DNA of 35,303 nt from JAYKGU01 sp035285585 (GCA_035285585.1 JAYKGU010000168.1:1-35303), one strand, 5' to 3'. Shown: positions 1-8,009, numbered from the stretch's first letter. The notes: generated from the sequence alone by a model not told the origin. Made by a program: numbers and translations.

Positions 1-1
1 C

Positions 2-544
2 TTATCCAGGCTAAGAACTTACGGTGGCCCAGGTCAAAACCGAAACATTCGGGTTTCTCTCTCGGAAGATGCCACCGCTCTGCGCATGCAGGGCAACGGC
101 TGGCGGCGGCTCCCCGTCAACTACACCATTACCCCTGACACCATGCTGAGCCTGGAGTTTCGCAGCAGTGCTGAAGGTGAGATCCACGCCATTGGCTTTG
201 ATCAGAACAATCAAATTAGTGGGAGCGATCGCCAGAACAGCTTCCAGCTCTTTGGTGTGCAGGACTGGGGCATTGATGATTTTGCGGTGGAAATGGCCAG
301 CAAGGGCTGGCAAAAGGTGGAAATCCCTGTGGGTGACTACTTCACTGGCTCGATGCGATACCTCACTTTCGCCAACGACCACGATGTGGCCAACCCAACT
401 GCCGTCAGCGAGTTCCGCAATATCCAACTGTTTGAAGCGCCCATGGGCATGGATAGCGCCACTAACAAGGCGAACGCTCAAAGCCTGGAGGGCGGCATGA
501 CCAAGGCCCTGGAAACCCTGACACTGGCTCCAAGTAACCTCTGA
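2..544 (+). CDS. C-terminal part of a secreted carbohydrate-binding-like protein (5' end off window)
   Basis: The frame is open to the left edge, so only the last 180 codons are present; the stop is TGA at 542-544. The visible part is rich in Gly, Asn, Asp and aromatic residues (for example GFDQNNQISGSDRQNSFQLF) and has no membrane segment or catalytic motif I can name. This composition and the alternating beta-strand pattern resemble the jelly-roll binding domains at the C-terminus of extracellular glycosidases or calcium-binding exoproteins in cyanobacteria. That is inference from style, not a firm family match. The last 35 residues are Ala/Lys/Leu-rich and probably form a linker or tail. 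Substrate and upstream domains cannot be seen. Confidence 0.6.
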   Translation, partial: LSRLRTYGGPGQNRNIRVSLSEDATALRMQGNGWRRLPVNYTITPDTMLSLEFRSSAEGEIHAIGFDQNNQISGSDRQNSFQLFGVQDWGIDDFAVEMASKGWQKVEIPVGDYFTGSMRYLTFANDHDVANPTAVSEFRNIQLFEAPMGMDSATNKANAQSLEGGMTKALETLTLAPSNL

Positions 545-571
545 TCTTCCAGGGTAATTTCAAAGCAAGTA

Positions 572-590
572 GGGTGGGCAATGCCCACCC
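572..590. repeat. Short palindrome between two genes
   Basis: GGGTGGGC (572-579), loop AAT, GCCCACCC (583-590) form a perfect 8-bp hairpin. It lies between the end of the exoprotein gene and the convergent end of gatB. No T-run follows on either strand, so it is a dispersed palindromic repeat of a type common in cyanobacteria rather than a typical terminator. It is preceded by AAGTAG, which resembles the ends of the hairpin repeats at 7705, 12792 and 35220. Confidence 0.6.
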
Positions 591-700
591 CTAACCCACT
601 TCAGGCTGAGCCTGGAATTAGAGGGTTACAGGCTCTCCCCTTCAATTCAATGACCAGCAGCGCCATAGTGGGCGATCGCCCCTACCATTCCGAAATTCAT

Positions 701-2188
701 CTATTCCCCATCTAGCTTGCGCTTCAGCAGCTCATTGGTCAGCTTCGGATCGGCTTTGCCCTTGCTCTGCTTCATCACCTGACCGACAAAGAAGCCCAGC
801 ATCTTGGTTTTGCCCGCCCGGTACTTGGCCAGCTCATCAGGGTAGGCCGCCAGGACTTCATCAATGATCGGCTCAATCACGCCGGGGTCTGACACCTGCA
901 CCAGGCCCTTCTTATCCACCAGCTCCTTGGCCGAGCCACCTTTCTCCAGCAGCTCCGGCAGGATGTCTTTGCCGATTTTGTTGCTGATGGTGCCCTTTTC
1001 AATCATTTGAACCAGCTCCGCCAGACTTTCGGGCGTCAGGGCAATGTCGGCGATGGTGAGCTTGTTTTTATTCAGGTGGGCGCTGATGTCCTGGGTGATC
1101 CAGTTGGCCGCCAGTTTGGCCGTGGCCCCGGTTGCCACCACCGTTTCAAAGTACTCGGCAATGGTGCGATCGTCCGTGAGCACGCGGGCGTCATAGGCCG
1201 ACAGCTCCAGCTCCTCCTCGTAGCGGTGGCGCTTCTGGGCAGGGAGTTCCGGCAGTTCTGCCTGCCAGGTGGTCAACTGATCTTGGGACACCTCAATCGG
1301 GCCGAGGTCGGGTTCGGGGAAATAGCGGTAGTCGCTCGACCCTTCTTTCACCCGCATACTGATGGTGCGCTGGGAACCTTCTTCCCAGAGGCGGGTTTCC
1401 TGGATGATGGGTTCTCCCGCTTCCACGGCTTCAATCTGCCGCTCAATTTCGTACTCGATCGCCTTCTGGATGGCGCTGAAGGAGTTCATGTTCTTAATTT
1501 CCACCTTGGTGCCAAACTTCTTCTGGCCCACGGGGCGGACGGAGATGTTGACATCGCAGCGCAGGGAACCCTCCTGCATGTTGCCGTCGCTCACCCCCAG
1601 GTAGCGGACGATGCGGCGCAGCTCCTGGGCATATTCCGCCGCTTCCTGGCCCGATCGCATGTCGGGCTCGGTGACGATTTCGATGAGGGGCACCCCGGCC
1701 CGGTTGTAGTCCACCAGGGAAAAGCTGGAACCGGCGAGGCGATCGCTCCCCCCATGCACCAGCTTGCCCGCATCCTCTTCCATGTGCAGGCGGGTAATGC
1801 CGATGCGCTTGCGGGTGGGGTTGCCGTCTTCATCCACCAGCTCGATCTCCAGCCAGCCGTGCTCGGCAATGGGCAGGTCGTACTGGGAAATTTGGTAATT
1901 CTTGGGCAGGTCAGGGTAGAAATACTGCTTGCGGTCAAACTTGCTGTAGGGGGCAATTTGACAGTTGAGGGCCAGCCCTGCCTTCACCGCATATTCCAGC
2001 ACCTTCTGGTTGAGGACGGGCAGCACCCCCGGCAGGCCCATACACACCGGGTCGATGTGGGTGTTGGGTGCCGCGCCAAACTCAGTGGAGCTGCTGGAAA
2101 AAATCTTGGTCTCAGTGCTGAGCTGGACGTGGGTTTCCAGACCAATAATGGCCTCATACTTGGTTTTGGCGGGAGCCGCAGTCGTCAT
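701..2188 (-). CDS. gatB: Aspartyl/glutamyl-tRNA(Asn/Gln) amidotransferase subunit B
   Basis: Subunit B of the GatCAB amidotransferase, which phosphorylates and then amidates Glu-tRNA(Gln) (and Asp-tRNA(Asn)), replacing a direct glutaminyl-tRNA synthetase; cyanobacteria use this route. The product is 495 residues, the usual GatB length. It opens with the family signature GLETHVQL (about residues 16-23), followed by the conserved core with CDVNISVRP and EIKNMNSF, and ends in the GatB/YqeY helical domain, which includes KGKADPKLTNELLKRKL. I chose ATG 2186-2188 because AGGAG lies 10 nt upstream of it; an in-frame TTG at 2212 would add 8 residues. It is transcribed alone, 76 bp upstream of the next minus-strand stop. 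Very secure identification. Confidence 0.97.
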   Translation of the reverse strand: MTTAAPAKTKYEAIIGLETHVQLSTETKIFSSSSTEFGAAPNTHIDPVCMGLPGVLPVLNQKVLEYAVKAGLALNCQIAPYSKFDRKQYFYPDLPKNYQISQYDLPIAEHGWLEIELVDEDGNPTRKRIGITRLHMEEDAGKLVHGGSDRLAGSSFSLVDYNRAGVPLIEIVTEPDMRSGQEAAEYAQELRRIVRYLGVSDGNMQEGSLRCDVNISVRPVGQKKFGTKVEIKNMNSFSAIQKAIEYEIERQIEAVEAGEPIIQETRLWEEGSQRTISMRVKEGSSDYRYFPEPDLGPIEVSQDQLTTWQAELPELPAQKRHRYEEELELSAYDARVLTDDRTIAEYFETVVATGATAKLAANWITQDISAHLNKNKLTIADIALTPESLAELVQMIEKGTISNKIGKDILPELLEKGGSAKELVDKKGLVQVSDPGVIEPIIDEVLAAYPDELAKYRAGKTKMLGFFVGQVMKQSKGKADPKLTNELLKRKLDGE

Positions 2189-2264
2189 AATTGCATCACT
2201 CCTGGCTAGCAACGGATGGGTTTATTGTAGCTTTGCGGGGCAGGTCCGCGACGGGGATCTGGTA

Positions 2265-3155
2265 CTAGCGATAGTACTCCTTCCGCAGCAGGGGGTTGAC
2301 AAACTCGTTCAGCCCTTCCCCCAGCAGGGACAAGCCCACCACCAGGGAGGTGAGGGCCAGGCCGGGAAACAGAGCCGTCCACCAGATGCCCGTGGGCAGT
2401 GCGTCCAATGCCTGCCGCAAATCCTGACCCCACTCGGGGGCCTGTTCTGGCAGGCCCAGCCCCAGGAATCCCAGCCCCCCCAGCACCAGCACCGCATCGG
2501 CGGCGTTGAGGGTAAAGAGGACGGGCACGCTCTGAATCACGTTCAAAAACAAGTAACGGGACAGGATGGTCCAGGTGGAGGCCCCCATCGCCTGGGCCGC
2601 CTCAATGAATAGCTCGGTTTTGATGCTCACCGTGTGGTTGCGCACCACCCGGTAGTACTGGGGAATGTAGGCAATGCTGAGGGCGATCGCCGCGTTCACC
2701 ACTCCCCGCCCCACCACGAAAGCCAGGGTCACCGACAGCAGCAGCCCCGGCAGGGTGTAGATGGCGTCCATCACAAACAGCAGGGTGCGATCGAGCCGCC
2801 CTCCCAGGTAGCCGCTCACCATGCCCAGGGGCACGCCGATGGCCACACTCATGGCCGTAGCCAGGAGGACGACCTTGAGGGCGGCCTGGGTGCCAAATAG
2901 GGTGCGGGCAAACACGTCGTAGCCCTGGCGGGTGGTGCCAAACCAGTGTTCAGCGGAGGGGGGCTGGTGGATGGGGTTGGCCAGGGACTCCAGCGGGTCT
3001 TGCAGAATTCCCCAGGCTTGCAGGAGGGGGGCGGTCAGGGCGATCGCAACAAATAAAACCGTGATCCCAAAACCCGCCCACATAAACTGACGCGACAGGC
3101 TGGCGCTTCCCGATGCCCCCAACAACCGCCGACCTTCTAGTTTAAGCTGCGCCAT
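2265..3155 (-). CDS. DppC/OppC-type peptide/nickel ABC transporter permease
   Basis: Inner-membrane permease of a dipeptide/oligopeptide (PepT) family importer, 296 residues as usual. An N-terminal membrane helix (about 26-46) is followed by a periplasmic stretch containing HWFGTTRQGYD (70-80), a variant of the HxLGTDxxGRD element of DppC/OppC. Several helices follow, then the EAA loop EAAQAMGAS (185-193) that contacts the ATPase. DppB, DppA and the ATPases are not next to it, so this is an orphan subunit; in cyanobacteria these genes are often scattered. The substrate (peptide, nickel, glutathione or other) cannot be read from the sequence. It has its own upstream gap of about 190 bp before the divergent pentapeptide gene. 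Confidence 0.9.
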   Translation of the reverse strand: MAQLKLEGRRLLGASGSASLSRQFMWAGFGITVLFVAIALTAPLLQAWGILQDPLESLANPIHQPPSAEHWFGTTRQGYDVFARTLFGTQAALKVVLLATAMSVAIGVPLGMVSGYLGGRLDRTLLFVMDAIYTLPGLLLSVTLAFVVGRGVVNAAIALSIAYIPQYYRVVRNHTVSIKTELFIEAAQAMGASTWTILSRYLFLNVIQSVPVLFTLNAADAVLVLGGLGFLGLGLPEQAPEWGQDLRQALDALPTGIWWTALFPGLALTSLVVGLSLLGEGLNEFVNPLLRKEYYR

Positions 3156-3345
3156 TCAATCCACCTTTGCCCTGCAAGTATCGCCTCTGGCAGATTGTAC
3201 CTTAAGCGGGAAACTCCTTTTTTCTTTACCAAGACTTCACGCAGAGTTCACATCTCACCCCCGGATAGAAACTGCGCTTCCCCGAAAAAAACTACAGTCC
3301 CCTGAATTTTGCTGACGCTCCTGGGGGCCGTATGGATTATTACCT

Positions 3346-4119
3346 ATGGCAGACCCACAACATGTGACGCTGGCTCAAAAAGGTGCAGCCGACTGGAATC
3401 GGTGGCGCAGGGTTGCTGCAGTGCTGCCTGACCTGAGCAATGCCAGCTTGAGCCGAATGGACTTAAAGGGCTACGACTTGAGCCATGCTAATTTGTCTCG
3501 CACTGATCTGAGCTTCACGAATCTGTGCGGAGCCAATCTTTACCGTGCCGACCTGACGCGGGCCAACCTCATTGGCACCTATGCCCCCGCTGCCAACTTT
3601 GGAGCAGCAATGATGGTGGGAGCCAGCTTTATTGGGGCACGGCTGATGGCAGCCAGCTTCGTCGACAGCATAATGCGTGGGGCTAATATGGCCAGCGCCG
3701 ATCTGGCTGAGGCAACCCTGGTCAAAGCCGATGCCTGTCAGGCTAACTTTATGGATGCGATTCTGGTCGGCGCAACCTTGAAGGCAACCCGGCTCAACCA
3801 GTCCACCTTTCGCAAGGCCAACCTGGAGCGAGCCGACCTGCGACGGGCCATGGTGCGGCAAGCCGATTTCACCCAGGCATACCTGGTGGCCTCCTTTTTG
3901 GGTCAGGCCGATTTTCAGGAATCCATTCTGATTCAGGCAAACTTGCAAAGTGCCCGTCTCGCCCAAACCCAGTTTGTCCGGGCAAATTTACGGCGGGCTA
4001 ACCTGACGGAAACCCAGTGGCAAACTTCCAACTTCTTGGAAGCCGACCTGCGGGAGACAGTACCCGCTGAACTGCAACAAACAGCCCAACCCACATCCGA
4101 GCGGGCGGCAGTGGTCTGA
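3346..4119 (+). CDS. Pentapeptide-repeat protein
   Basis: The 257-residue product is mostly tandem A(D/N)LXX pentapeptides from about residue 33 to 240 (for example ANLSRTDLSFTNL, ANLYRADLTRANL). These are expected to fold into a right-handed quadrilateral beta-helix. There is no signal peptide or transmembrane segment, so it is probably cytosolic. The N-terminal 30 residues (with a WNRWRRV stretch) and the Thr/Glu/Gln-rich tail lie outside the solenoid. Members of this family do unrelated jobs (gyrase protection, thylakoid lumen proteins, unknown), and nothing here points to one of them. The start ATG at 3346 follows a 190-bp gap shared with the divergent permease gene. Repeats make the opposite strand look open, but that is only a shadow. 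Confidence 0.93.
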   Translation: MADPQHVTLAQKGAADWNRWRRVAAVLPDLSNASLSRMDLKGYDLSHANLSRTDLSFTNLCGANLYRADLTRANLIGTYAPAANFGAAMMVGASFIGARLMAASFVDSIMRGANMASADLAEATLVKADACQANFMDAILVGATLKATRLNQSTFRKANLERADLRRAMVRQADFTQAYLVASFLGQADFQESILIQANLQSARLAQTQFVRANLRRANLTETQWQTSNFLEADLRETVPAELQQTAQPTSERAAVV

Positions 4120-4159
4120 AAAATCTGCGCCAGTGACTGATCCAACTGTATTGAGCAAC

Positions 4160-4237
4160 GCGTTCGCATAGCGTCTCCGAAGGAGTTAACCCAACACCAA
4201 TAACGGTTCTGATGGGTTACGCTGACGCTAACCCATC
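4160..4237. repeat. Two short dispersed repeats: GCGTTCGC...GGAG motif and a GATGGGTTA hairpin
   Basis: Positions 4160-4185 hold the motif GCGTTCGC-AT-AGCGTCTCC followed by GAAGGAG, a repeat widespread in cyanobacterial genomes. Positions 4211-4237 hold GATGGGTTA, a 9-nt loop and TAACCCATC, a perfect 9-bp inverted repeat. Both lie between two convergent genes. Their mobility or function is not evident from the sequence. Confidence 0.6.
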
Positions 4238-4272
4238 CTACGGCAGAGGGCAGGAACATGTGCAAAAATTTC

Positions 4273-4656
4273 CTAAGTCCGCTGCCCAAAGCTAAACGTC
4301 GAAATAATCATCCGCAGGGCCACCACCAGCAGCGAGGTGCCAAAGATCCGCCTGAGCAACAAAGGGTCAAGGCTGACGGCATACTTTGCGCCCACCAGGC
4401 CACCCAGTACAAACCCAGAACAAATAAAGATGGCTGCCCGAATATCAACAAATCCTTCCCGGTAGTAGGCCCAGGCCCCTAAGATGCCGATGGGGGGCAC
4501 GAGCAGTGCCAGCGTTGTTCCCTGGGCCAGTTTCTGGTCGAAGCTAAACAAGTAGATCAGGGCTGGGGTGATCAGCACGCCCCCCCCGATGCCAACCAGC
4601 CCACTCAGGGCACCAACCGCTAATCCCAGGATTAAGAAGGGGAGCACTTCTAACAT
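4273..4656 (-). CDS. Half-size TauE/SafE (TSUP) family membrane protein
   Basis: Small integral membrane protein of 127 residues related to sulfite/organosulfonate exporters. The N-terminus shows the family's glycine-rich first repeat, GLVGIGGGVLITPAL, then about four hydrophobic segments. Full TSUP proteins are about 250 residues built from two such halves; this one has a single half and ends cleanly at a stop. It could therefore act as a homodimer or be a truncated gene. The downstream gap (4120-4272) does not show an obvious second half, and half-size members are known in bacteria, so I favour an intact short form. Start ATG at 4656. The substrate is unknown. Confidence 0.85.
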   Translation of the reverse strand: MLEVLPFLILGLAVGALSGLVGIGGGVLITPALIYLFSFDQKLAQGTTLALLVPPIGILGAWAYYREGFVDIRAAIFICSGFVLGGLVGAKYAVSLDPLLLRRIFGTSLLVVALRMIISTFSFGQRT

Positions 4657-4712
4657 TGCGTATTTAGAGTAGTAGGGTCTGCGTTTACCTTATCAGGTGC
4701 TCACAAGGGAGG

Positions 4713-5543
4713 CTACACCAAACGGTTTCGAATTGTGGAGGAGAGCGTATCAATAATCGAAACCGCCACAATCAGGATGATGAGAATGGCGCATACATCC
4801 TGGTATCGGAACGCGCGGAAGGTTTGATAGAGAGAAACACCAATTCCCCCTGCGCCGACAATCCCCAGCACCGATGCCGATCGCACGTTGGACTCAAAGC
4901 GGTAGAGGACAAAGGATGTCCATAAAGGCATCACTTGAGGGAGAACGCCAAAGACGATTTCCTGGAGTCGGCTAGCCCCTGTGGCACGAATCCCTTCGAC
5001 TGGGCCTGGATCGATGGCCTCGATCGCCTCGGAGAACAGCTTGCCCAGCGTGCCCGCCGTGTGGACAAACAGCGCCAGCACGCCTGCAAAGGGGCCAAGC
5101 CCCACCGCTACCACAAAAATCAGGGCGAACACAATTTCGTTAATTGCCCGCATGGCGTCGTTGAAGCGACGGACGATAAACACAACCCAGTAAGGGCAGA
5201 GGTTCTCAGACGAGAGAATGGAAAGGGGCACGGCTACAATGGCGGCCATCAAGGTTCCCCAAATCCCCATGGCAATGGTTTCTAGAGTATCAGCAAGGTA
5301 GAGTCGCCAGTTGGAAAAGTCAGGGGGGAAGTAGCGACCAATGTATTCGACCATGTTGCCGCTGCCCGCAAACAGTTCCCCAAAGCTCAGATCGCTTTCG
5401 ATGCCCGTGTAGACCAGAACGGCGATCGCCAACACAACCCAAAAAACACGCTTTGGAGTCACCAACTTTTGCTCTTGAGCCAGAACCGCCTCCACGTCTG
5501 GAGAAGCGGGTAATCGAGTCCTTTCGAGGGTCGGATTCGTCAT
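4713..5543 (-). CDS. phnE: Phosphonate ABC transporter permease PhnE
   Basis: Membrane-spanning subunit of the PhnCDE importer for phosphonates (or phosphite/phosphate esters). The 276 residues start with a cytosolic tail of about 30 residues, then five to six hydrophobic segments; the typical PhnE element AINEIVFALIFVVAVGLGPF lies mid-protein, followed by the ATPase-contact loop around EGIRATGAS. The C-terminal half contains SVLGIVGAGGIGVSLYQT, another hallmark of the family. It is the last gene of the minus-strand group phnC-phnD-phnE, but is separated from phnD by 172 bp that include a terminator-like hairpin, so its level may be lower than that of PhnD. Start ATG at 5541-5543. Confidence 0.95.
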   Translation of the reverse strand: MTNPTLERTRLPASPDVEAVLAQEQKLVTPKRVFWVVLAIAVLVYTGIESDLSFGELFAGSGNMVEYIGRYFPPDFSNWRLYLADTLETIAMGIWGTLMAAIVAVPLSILSSENLCPYWVVFIVRRFNDAMRAINEIVFALIFVVAVGLGPFAGVLALFVHTAGTLGKLFSEAIEAIDPGPVEGIRATGASRLQEIVFGVLPQVMPLWTSFVLYRFESNVRSASVLGIVGAGGIGVSLYQTFRAFRYQDVCAILIILIVAVSIIDTLSSTIRNRLV

Positions 5544-5673
5544 TGGTCTAACCAGAAACGAGTGGGGTTAACAAAGTCAGGACTTACGCACTGGATGCAG
5601 CGTTCTGGGATTCTGGGTGGGTTTGTGAGCACTGAGCGCCCACAAACCGCCCATTTGCCTGAGTCCAAAAAGT

Positions 5674-5702
5674 AAAAAAGGGGAATGAGTTTACCATTCC
5701 CC
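5674..5702 (-). terminator. Rho-independent terminator or attenuator between phnD and phnE
   Basis: On the minus strand GGGGAATG, a 7-nt loop and CATTCCCC form a perfect 8-bp stem (5680-5702), followed directly by six T (5674-5679). It sits just after the phnD stop. As an intra-operon terminator it would let the abundant binding protein be made in excess over the permease, as is usual in ABC operons. The rest of the gap carries CAGGACTTACGCA, a frequent cyanobacterial repeat motif, and an imperfect GGTTTGTG...CACAAACC hairpin. Confidence 0.8.
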
Positions 5703-5715
5703 CACCGCTTAGCAT

Positions 5716-6777
5716 TTATTTCACGGCTTCAAGCTGCTGGTTTAGCTCATCCAGCCGCTGTTGTTTATCGGCCTCGCTCAGCGTCTGGTCGTTTTGCACC
5801 TCCAGGATCGTCTTGGCGATTTCCAGCTCGCGGATAGTGTTCCAATCTTCGTCGCCCGCAGGGTCAAAGCCCGACCAGCCCAGGGGTTCCAGGACGGTTT
5901 CATCCTTCATGTTGAGGAAGAAGCCCTTAATTTCTTCTTTCAGGCAGTCGGGCAGGTCATTGCGGTAGGCTAGAGGATCACTGGGGATGATTGGAGATGT
6001 CCAGATTACTTGAATTTTATCTAGCGCTTCCGGGTCAGACTCGCCCAGACGGGTCAGCGATTCGCTGTTGTTGGTGGCCACATCCACCTGGTTCTCAGCA
6101 ACGGCCTGGGCAGTGGCCTCATGGCTCCCTGCAAAGATCAGTTCAGAAAAGATCTGGTTGGGGTCAACTCCCTTCTGCGCAAACACGTAGTAGGTAGGCA
6201 CCAGGAAACCAGAGGTGGAGTTGGGGTCGTTGAAGGCAAAGGTGAGGTCGGCAGCATTCTCGACCACATACTCATCCCCATTGCCCGCCTCGAGATCAAT
6301 CTCGTTAACGATGGGGTTCTCCTTGTTGGTAATCAGGTAGGCGTAGTAGCCCTTGGTGCCGTCTGCATTGACAGTCTGGGCAAACGCCTCGGCATTGGAG
6401 CGGGCCGCCGCTTCGATGTAGGACTTACCGCCGTACCAGGCAAGCTGCACCTTGTTCGCGCCCATGGCCTCGATCACGCCAGCGTAGTCGGTTGCATAAA
6501 AGCCGTTGACCGTGCGGCCAATTTCGGCCTCCATTACGTCCAAAAACGGCTCCCACAGAGACTTCAGGTTCTCTTGAGATTCGGTAGAGATGATGCCGAA
6601 GTCGAGGGCCGCGAGTTCGGGGGCGCAGGCTTCTCCGGTTTCAGCGGTGGCGGTGTCGCCCTCGGCGGTGGCGTCGGTGGCGGTGTTGGTGGCACCACTG
6701 CAGCTGGCCAGGAGGTTGGCACCCACAAGGCCGACAATTAAGAGCGAAACACGAGCTTTGAAAGACTGGTTAATCAT
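5716..6777 (-). CDS. phnD: Phosphonate/phosphite/phosphate-ester ABC transporter substrate-binding lipoprotein PhnD
   Basis: Periplasmic binding protein of the PhnCDE system, 353 residues. It begins with a lipoprotein signal whose lipobox is LASC, with Cys26 as the expected lipidation site, followed by a Thr/Ala/Glu-rich linker. The mature domain shows the PhnD-like elements FGIISTESQENLKSLWEPF, the ligand-pocket region YATDYAGVIEAM, and FNDPNSTSGFLVP with the Ser/Thr cluster that grips the phosphonate group in characterised homologues. The C-terminus is a charged, Gln-rich helix. The family also includes phosphite (PtxB) and phosphate-ester binders, so the ligand is inferred from the phn context. 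Start ATG at 6775-6777, preceded by a purine-rich AGGGAAG. Confidence 0.94.
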   Translation of the reverse strand: MINQSFKARVSLLIVGLVGANLLASCSGATNTATDATAEGDTATAETGEACAPELAALDFGIISTESQENLKSLWEPFLDVMEAEIGRTVNGFYATDYAGVIEAMGANKVQLAWYGGKSYIEAAARSNAEAFAQTVNADGTKGYYAYLITNKENPIVNEIDLEAGNGDEYVVENAADLTFAFNDPNSTSGFLVPTYYVFAQKGVDPNQIFSELIFAGSHEATAQAVAENQVDVATNNSESLTRLGESDPEALDKIQVIWTSPIIPSDPLAYRNDLPDCLKEEIKGFFLNMKDETVLEPLGWSGFDPAGDEDWNTIRELEIAKTILEVQNDQTLSEADKQQRLDELNQQLEAVK

Positions 6778-6863
6778 TGGTTCTTCCCTTGGATCTTGTG
6801 ATGAATGGGTGATGGATGGGTCGCGGGTCTGTCAACGGGCACCTACCCGAAAATTTGGCTCAA

Positions 6864-7664
6864 TTATGCGGGGGTAAACGCTTCACCATGCCCTCTTAAA
6901 ACCAGCTCTTCGGCGGCGGCACCGTAGATGCTGTTGAGCTTGTCGTCATCTAGAAGAACGGTTTGGCCATCGAACATAACCTCCCCGCCGCGCAGGGCAA
7001 CCGAGCGCTCGAAATACTGACGCACCATCTGCACCTGGTGGAGTGAGGTTACTACAGTAATCCCAGCGTCCTGGTTCAGGCTGGTGAGCAGCGACATGAC
7101 CTTGCGGGCCGATTCGGGGTCGAGGGAGGCGATGGGTTCATCGGCAAGGATAATTTTAGCTCCCTGCATGAGGCAGCGGGCGATCGCCACCCGTTGTTGC
7201 TGCCCCCCCGACAGGCTGGAAGCGCGCTTGTATGCCTGATCGAGGATGCCCACCCGCTCCAGAGCGGTGAGGGCACGGCGCTTCTGCTCTGGAGTAAACC
7301 AGCGAAATAGGGATCTGGTGGTAGAAACATGGGCCAGGTCTCCCACCAGCACGTTTTCCAGAACGGTGAGGCGATTCACCAGGTTAAACTGCTGGAAGAT
7401 AAACCCAATGTGGCTGCGGAGAGCACGTACCCGTGAGTGCATCCTGCCGTCAGACTGCAGAACCGAGCCGAAAATTTCCACAGTCCCACTTTGGGTATCG
7501 TGCAGGCCATTAATTGCCCGCAATAGGGTGGATTTTCCAGAGCCAGAAGCGCCCACAAGCGCCACCATTTCACCTTCGTTAACATTGAGTGAAACGTTTA
7601 TGAGCGCGGGCTTACCCTTAAAAGACTTGTTGAGATGACTGACCGCGATCGCAACGGAGCTCAT
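6864..7664 (-). CDS. phnC: Phosphonate ABC transporter ATP-binding protein PhnC
   Basis: Cytosolic ATPase that powers PhnE. The 266 residues contain Walker A GASGSGKST (38-46), Q-loop FIFQQFN, ABC signature LSGGQQQRVA (151-160), Walker B IILADEP (171-177) and the H-loop His209, so all ATPase motifs are intact. ATG 7662-7664 matches the usual N-terminus (MSSVAIAVSHLNKSF), although GGGAGG lies only 3 nt before it; an in-frame TTG at 7694 would add 10 residues. phnC is the first gene of the phnC-phnD-phnE group, and upstream lie a hairpin repeat, a PhnF-type operator and Pho-box-like repeats. Confidence 0.95.
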   Translation of the reverse strand: MSSVAIAVSHLNKSFKGKPALINVSLNVNEGEMVALVGASGSGKSTLLRAINGLHDTQSGTVEIFGSVLQSDGRMHSRVRALRSHIGFIFQQFNLVNRLTVLENVLVGDLAHVSTTRSLFRWFTPEQKRRALTALERVGILDQAYKRASSLSGGQQQRVAIARCLMQGAKIILADEPIASLDPESARKVMSLLTSLNQDAGITVVTSLHQVQMVRQYFERSVALRGGEVMFDGQTVLLDDDKLNSIYGAAAEELVLRGHGEAFTPA

Positions 7665-7704
7665 GGGCCTCCCTGGTGTTAAGCTAAACGGCAACTGATT
7701 GGAT

Positions 7705-7809
7705 TAAGTAGAACTGCATTGAAAAACGAAGGTTAGAAAGCCGGGGGAGCGCCCCGGCGGGGCGCTCCCCCGGCTTTCTGACATGAATTTAATTGTGCTG
7801 ACCTACTTA
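7705..7809. mobile_element. MITE-like hairpin repeat, copy 1
   Basis: A 105-bp non-coding element begins TAAGTAGAACTGCATT and ends GTGCTGACCTACTTA, giving TAAGTA/TACTTA inverted ends. The centre is a 21-bp perfect inverted repeat starting AGAAAGCCGGGGG with a 3-nt GGC loop. The same ends, the flanking AAAAACGAAGGTTAGAAA and the tail GAATTTAATTGTGCTGACCT recur at 35220, and a shorter diverged copy lies at 12792. It has no ORF, so movement would depend on a transposase elsewhere. It sits between phnC and its putative operator and would be transcribed in the phnC leader, where the GC-rich stem could affect RNA processing. Confidence 0.75.
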
Positions 7810-7875
7810 CTTGGATTGATTGTTATTAATTGGGGCTATGGATTGAACCGACACACCATCGCTCAGGCAAACGAT

Positions 7876-7893
7876 TGTCTAGATGTCTAGACA
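7876..7893. promoter_or_regulatory. Putative PhnF operator upstream of phnC
   Basis: TGTCTAGA, spacer TG, TCTAGACA is a perfect 8-bp inverted repeat. The core reads TCTAGA-N2-TCTAGA and, on the other strand, is identical to the core at 8901-8914. GntR/HutC-family regulators bind palindromes of this size, several with a TCTAGA/GTCTAGAC centre (DasR-type sites). Reading towards phnC, a possible -10 element (TATTTA, complement of 7904-7909) lies about 10 bp before it, so a bound repressor would block transcription start. The assignment to PhnF is inference from position and duplication. Confidence 0.72.
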
Positions 7894-7940
7894 GACTGAG
7901 GCTTAAATACCTAGCACTGCAAAATATATTGGAGGGGTGG

Positions 7941-7991
7941 GGTTAAGCGACAAATATCATAAGGTTAAGCGGTAAATATCTTAGGGTTAAG
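7941..7991 (-). promoter_or_regulatory. Pho-box-like CTTAACC direct repeats upstream of phnC
   Basis: On the minus strand CTTAACC occurs three times at exactly 22-bp intervals (plus-strand GGTTAAG at 7941, 7963 and 7985), with GATATTT also repeated between them. The cyanobacterial PhoB/SphR box is built from CTTAACC(T/A)-like octamers with an 11-bp period; 22 bp is twice that, placing all three half-sites on one face of the helix. They lie downstream of the phnF stop and about 50 bp before the PhnF-type operator, in the orientation expected for activating phnC. Phosphate-starvation control is inference. Confidence 0.55.
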
Positions 7992-8009
7992 GAAATTTAA
8001 AGACCCGCT

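Noticed and set aside
572..590. Hairpin as terminator of the flanking genes
   Set aside because: No T-run on either side; better explained as a dispersed palindrome.
1007..2209. A 400-codon open frame opposite gatB
   Set aside because: It is the antisense of a secure gene; GC-rich codon bias keeps that frame open, and its translation is Gly/His/Gln-rich with no family resemblance.
3463..3966. Repetitive open frame on the minus strand of the pentapeptide gene
   Set aside because: The apparent repeats are the complement of the pentapeptide codons.
6121..6741. 206-codon frame opposite phnD
   Set aside because: Gly/Val-rich shadow; phnD has a lipobox and family motifs on the other strand.
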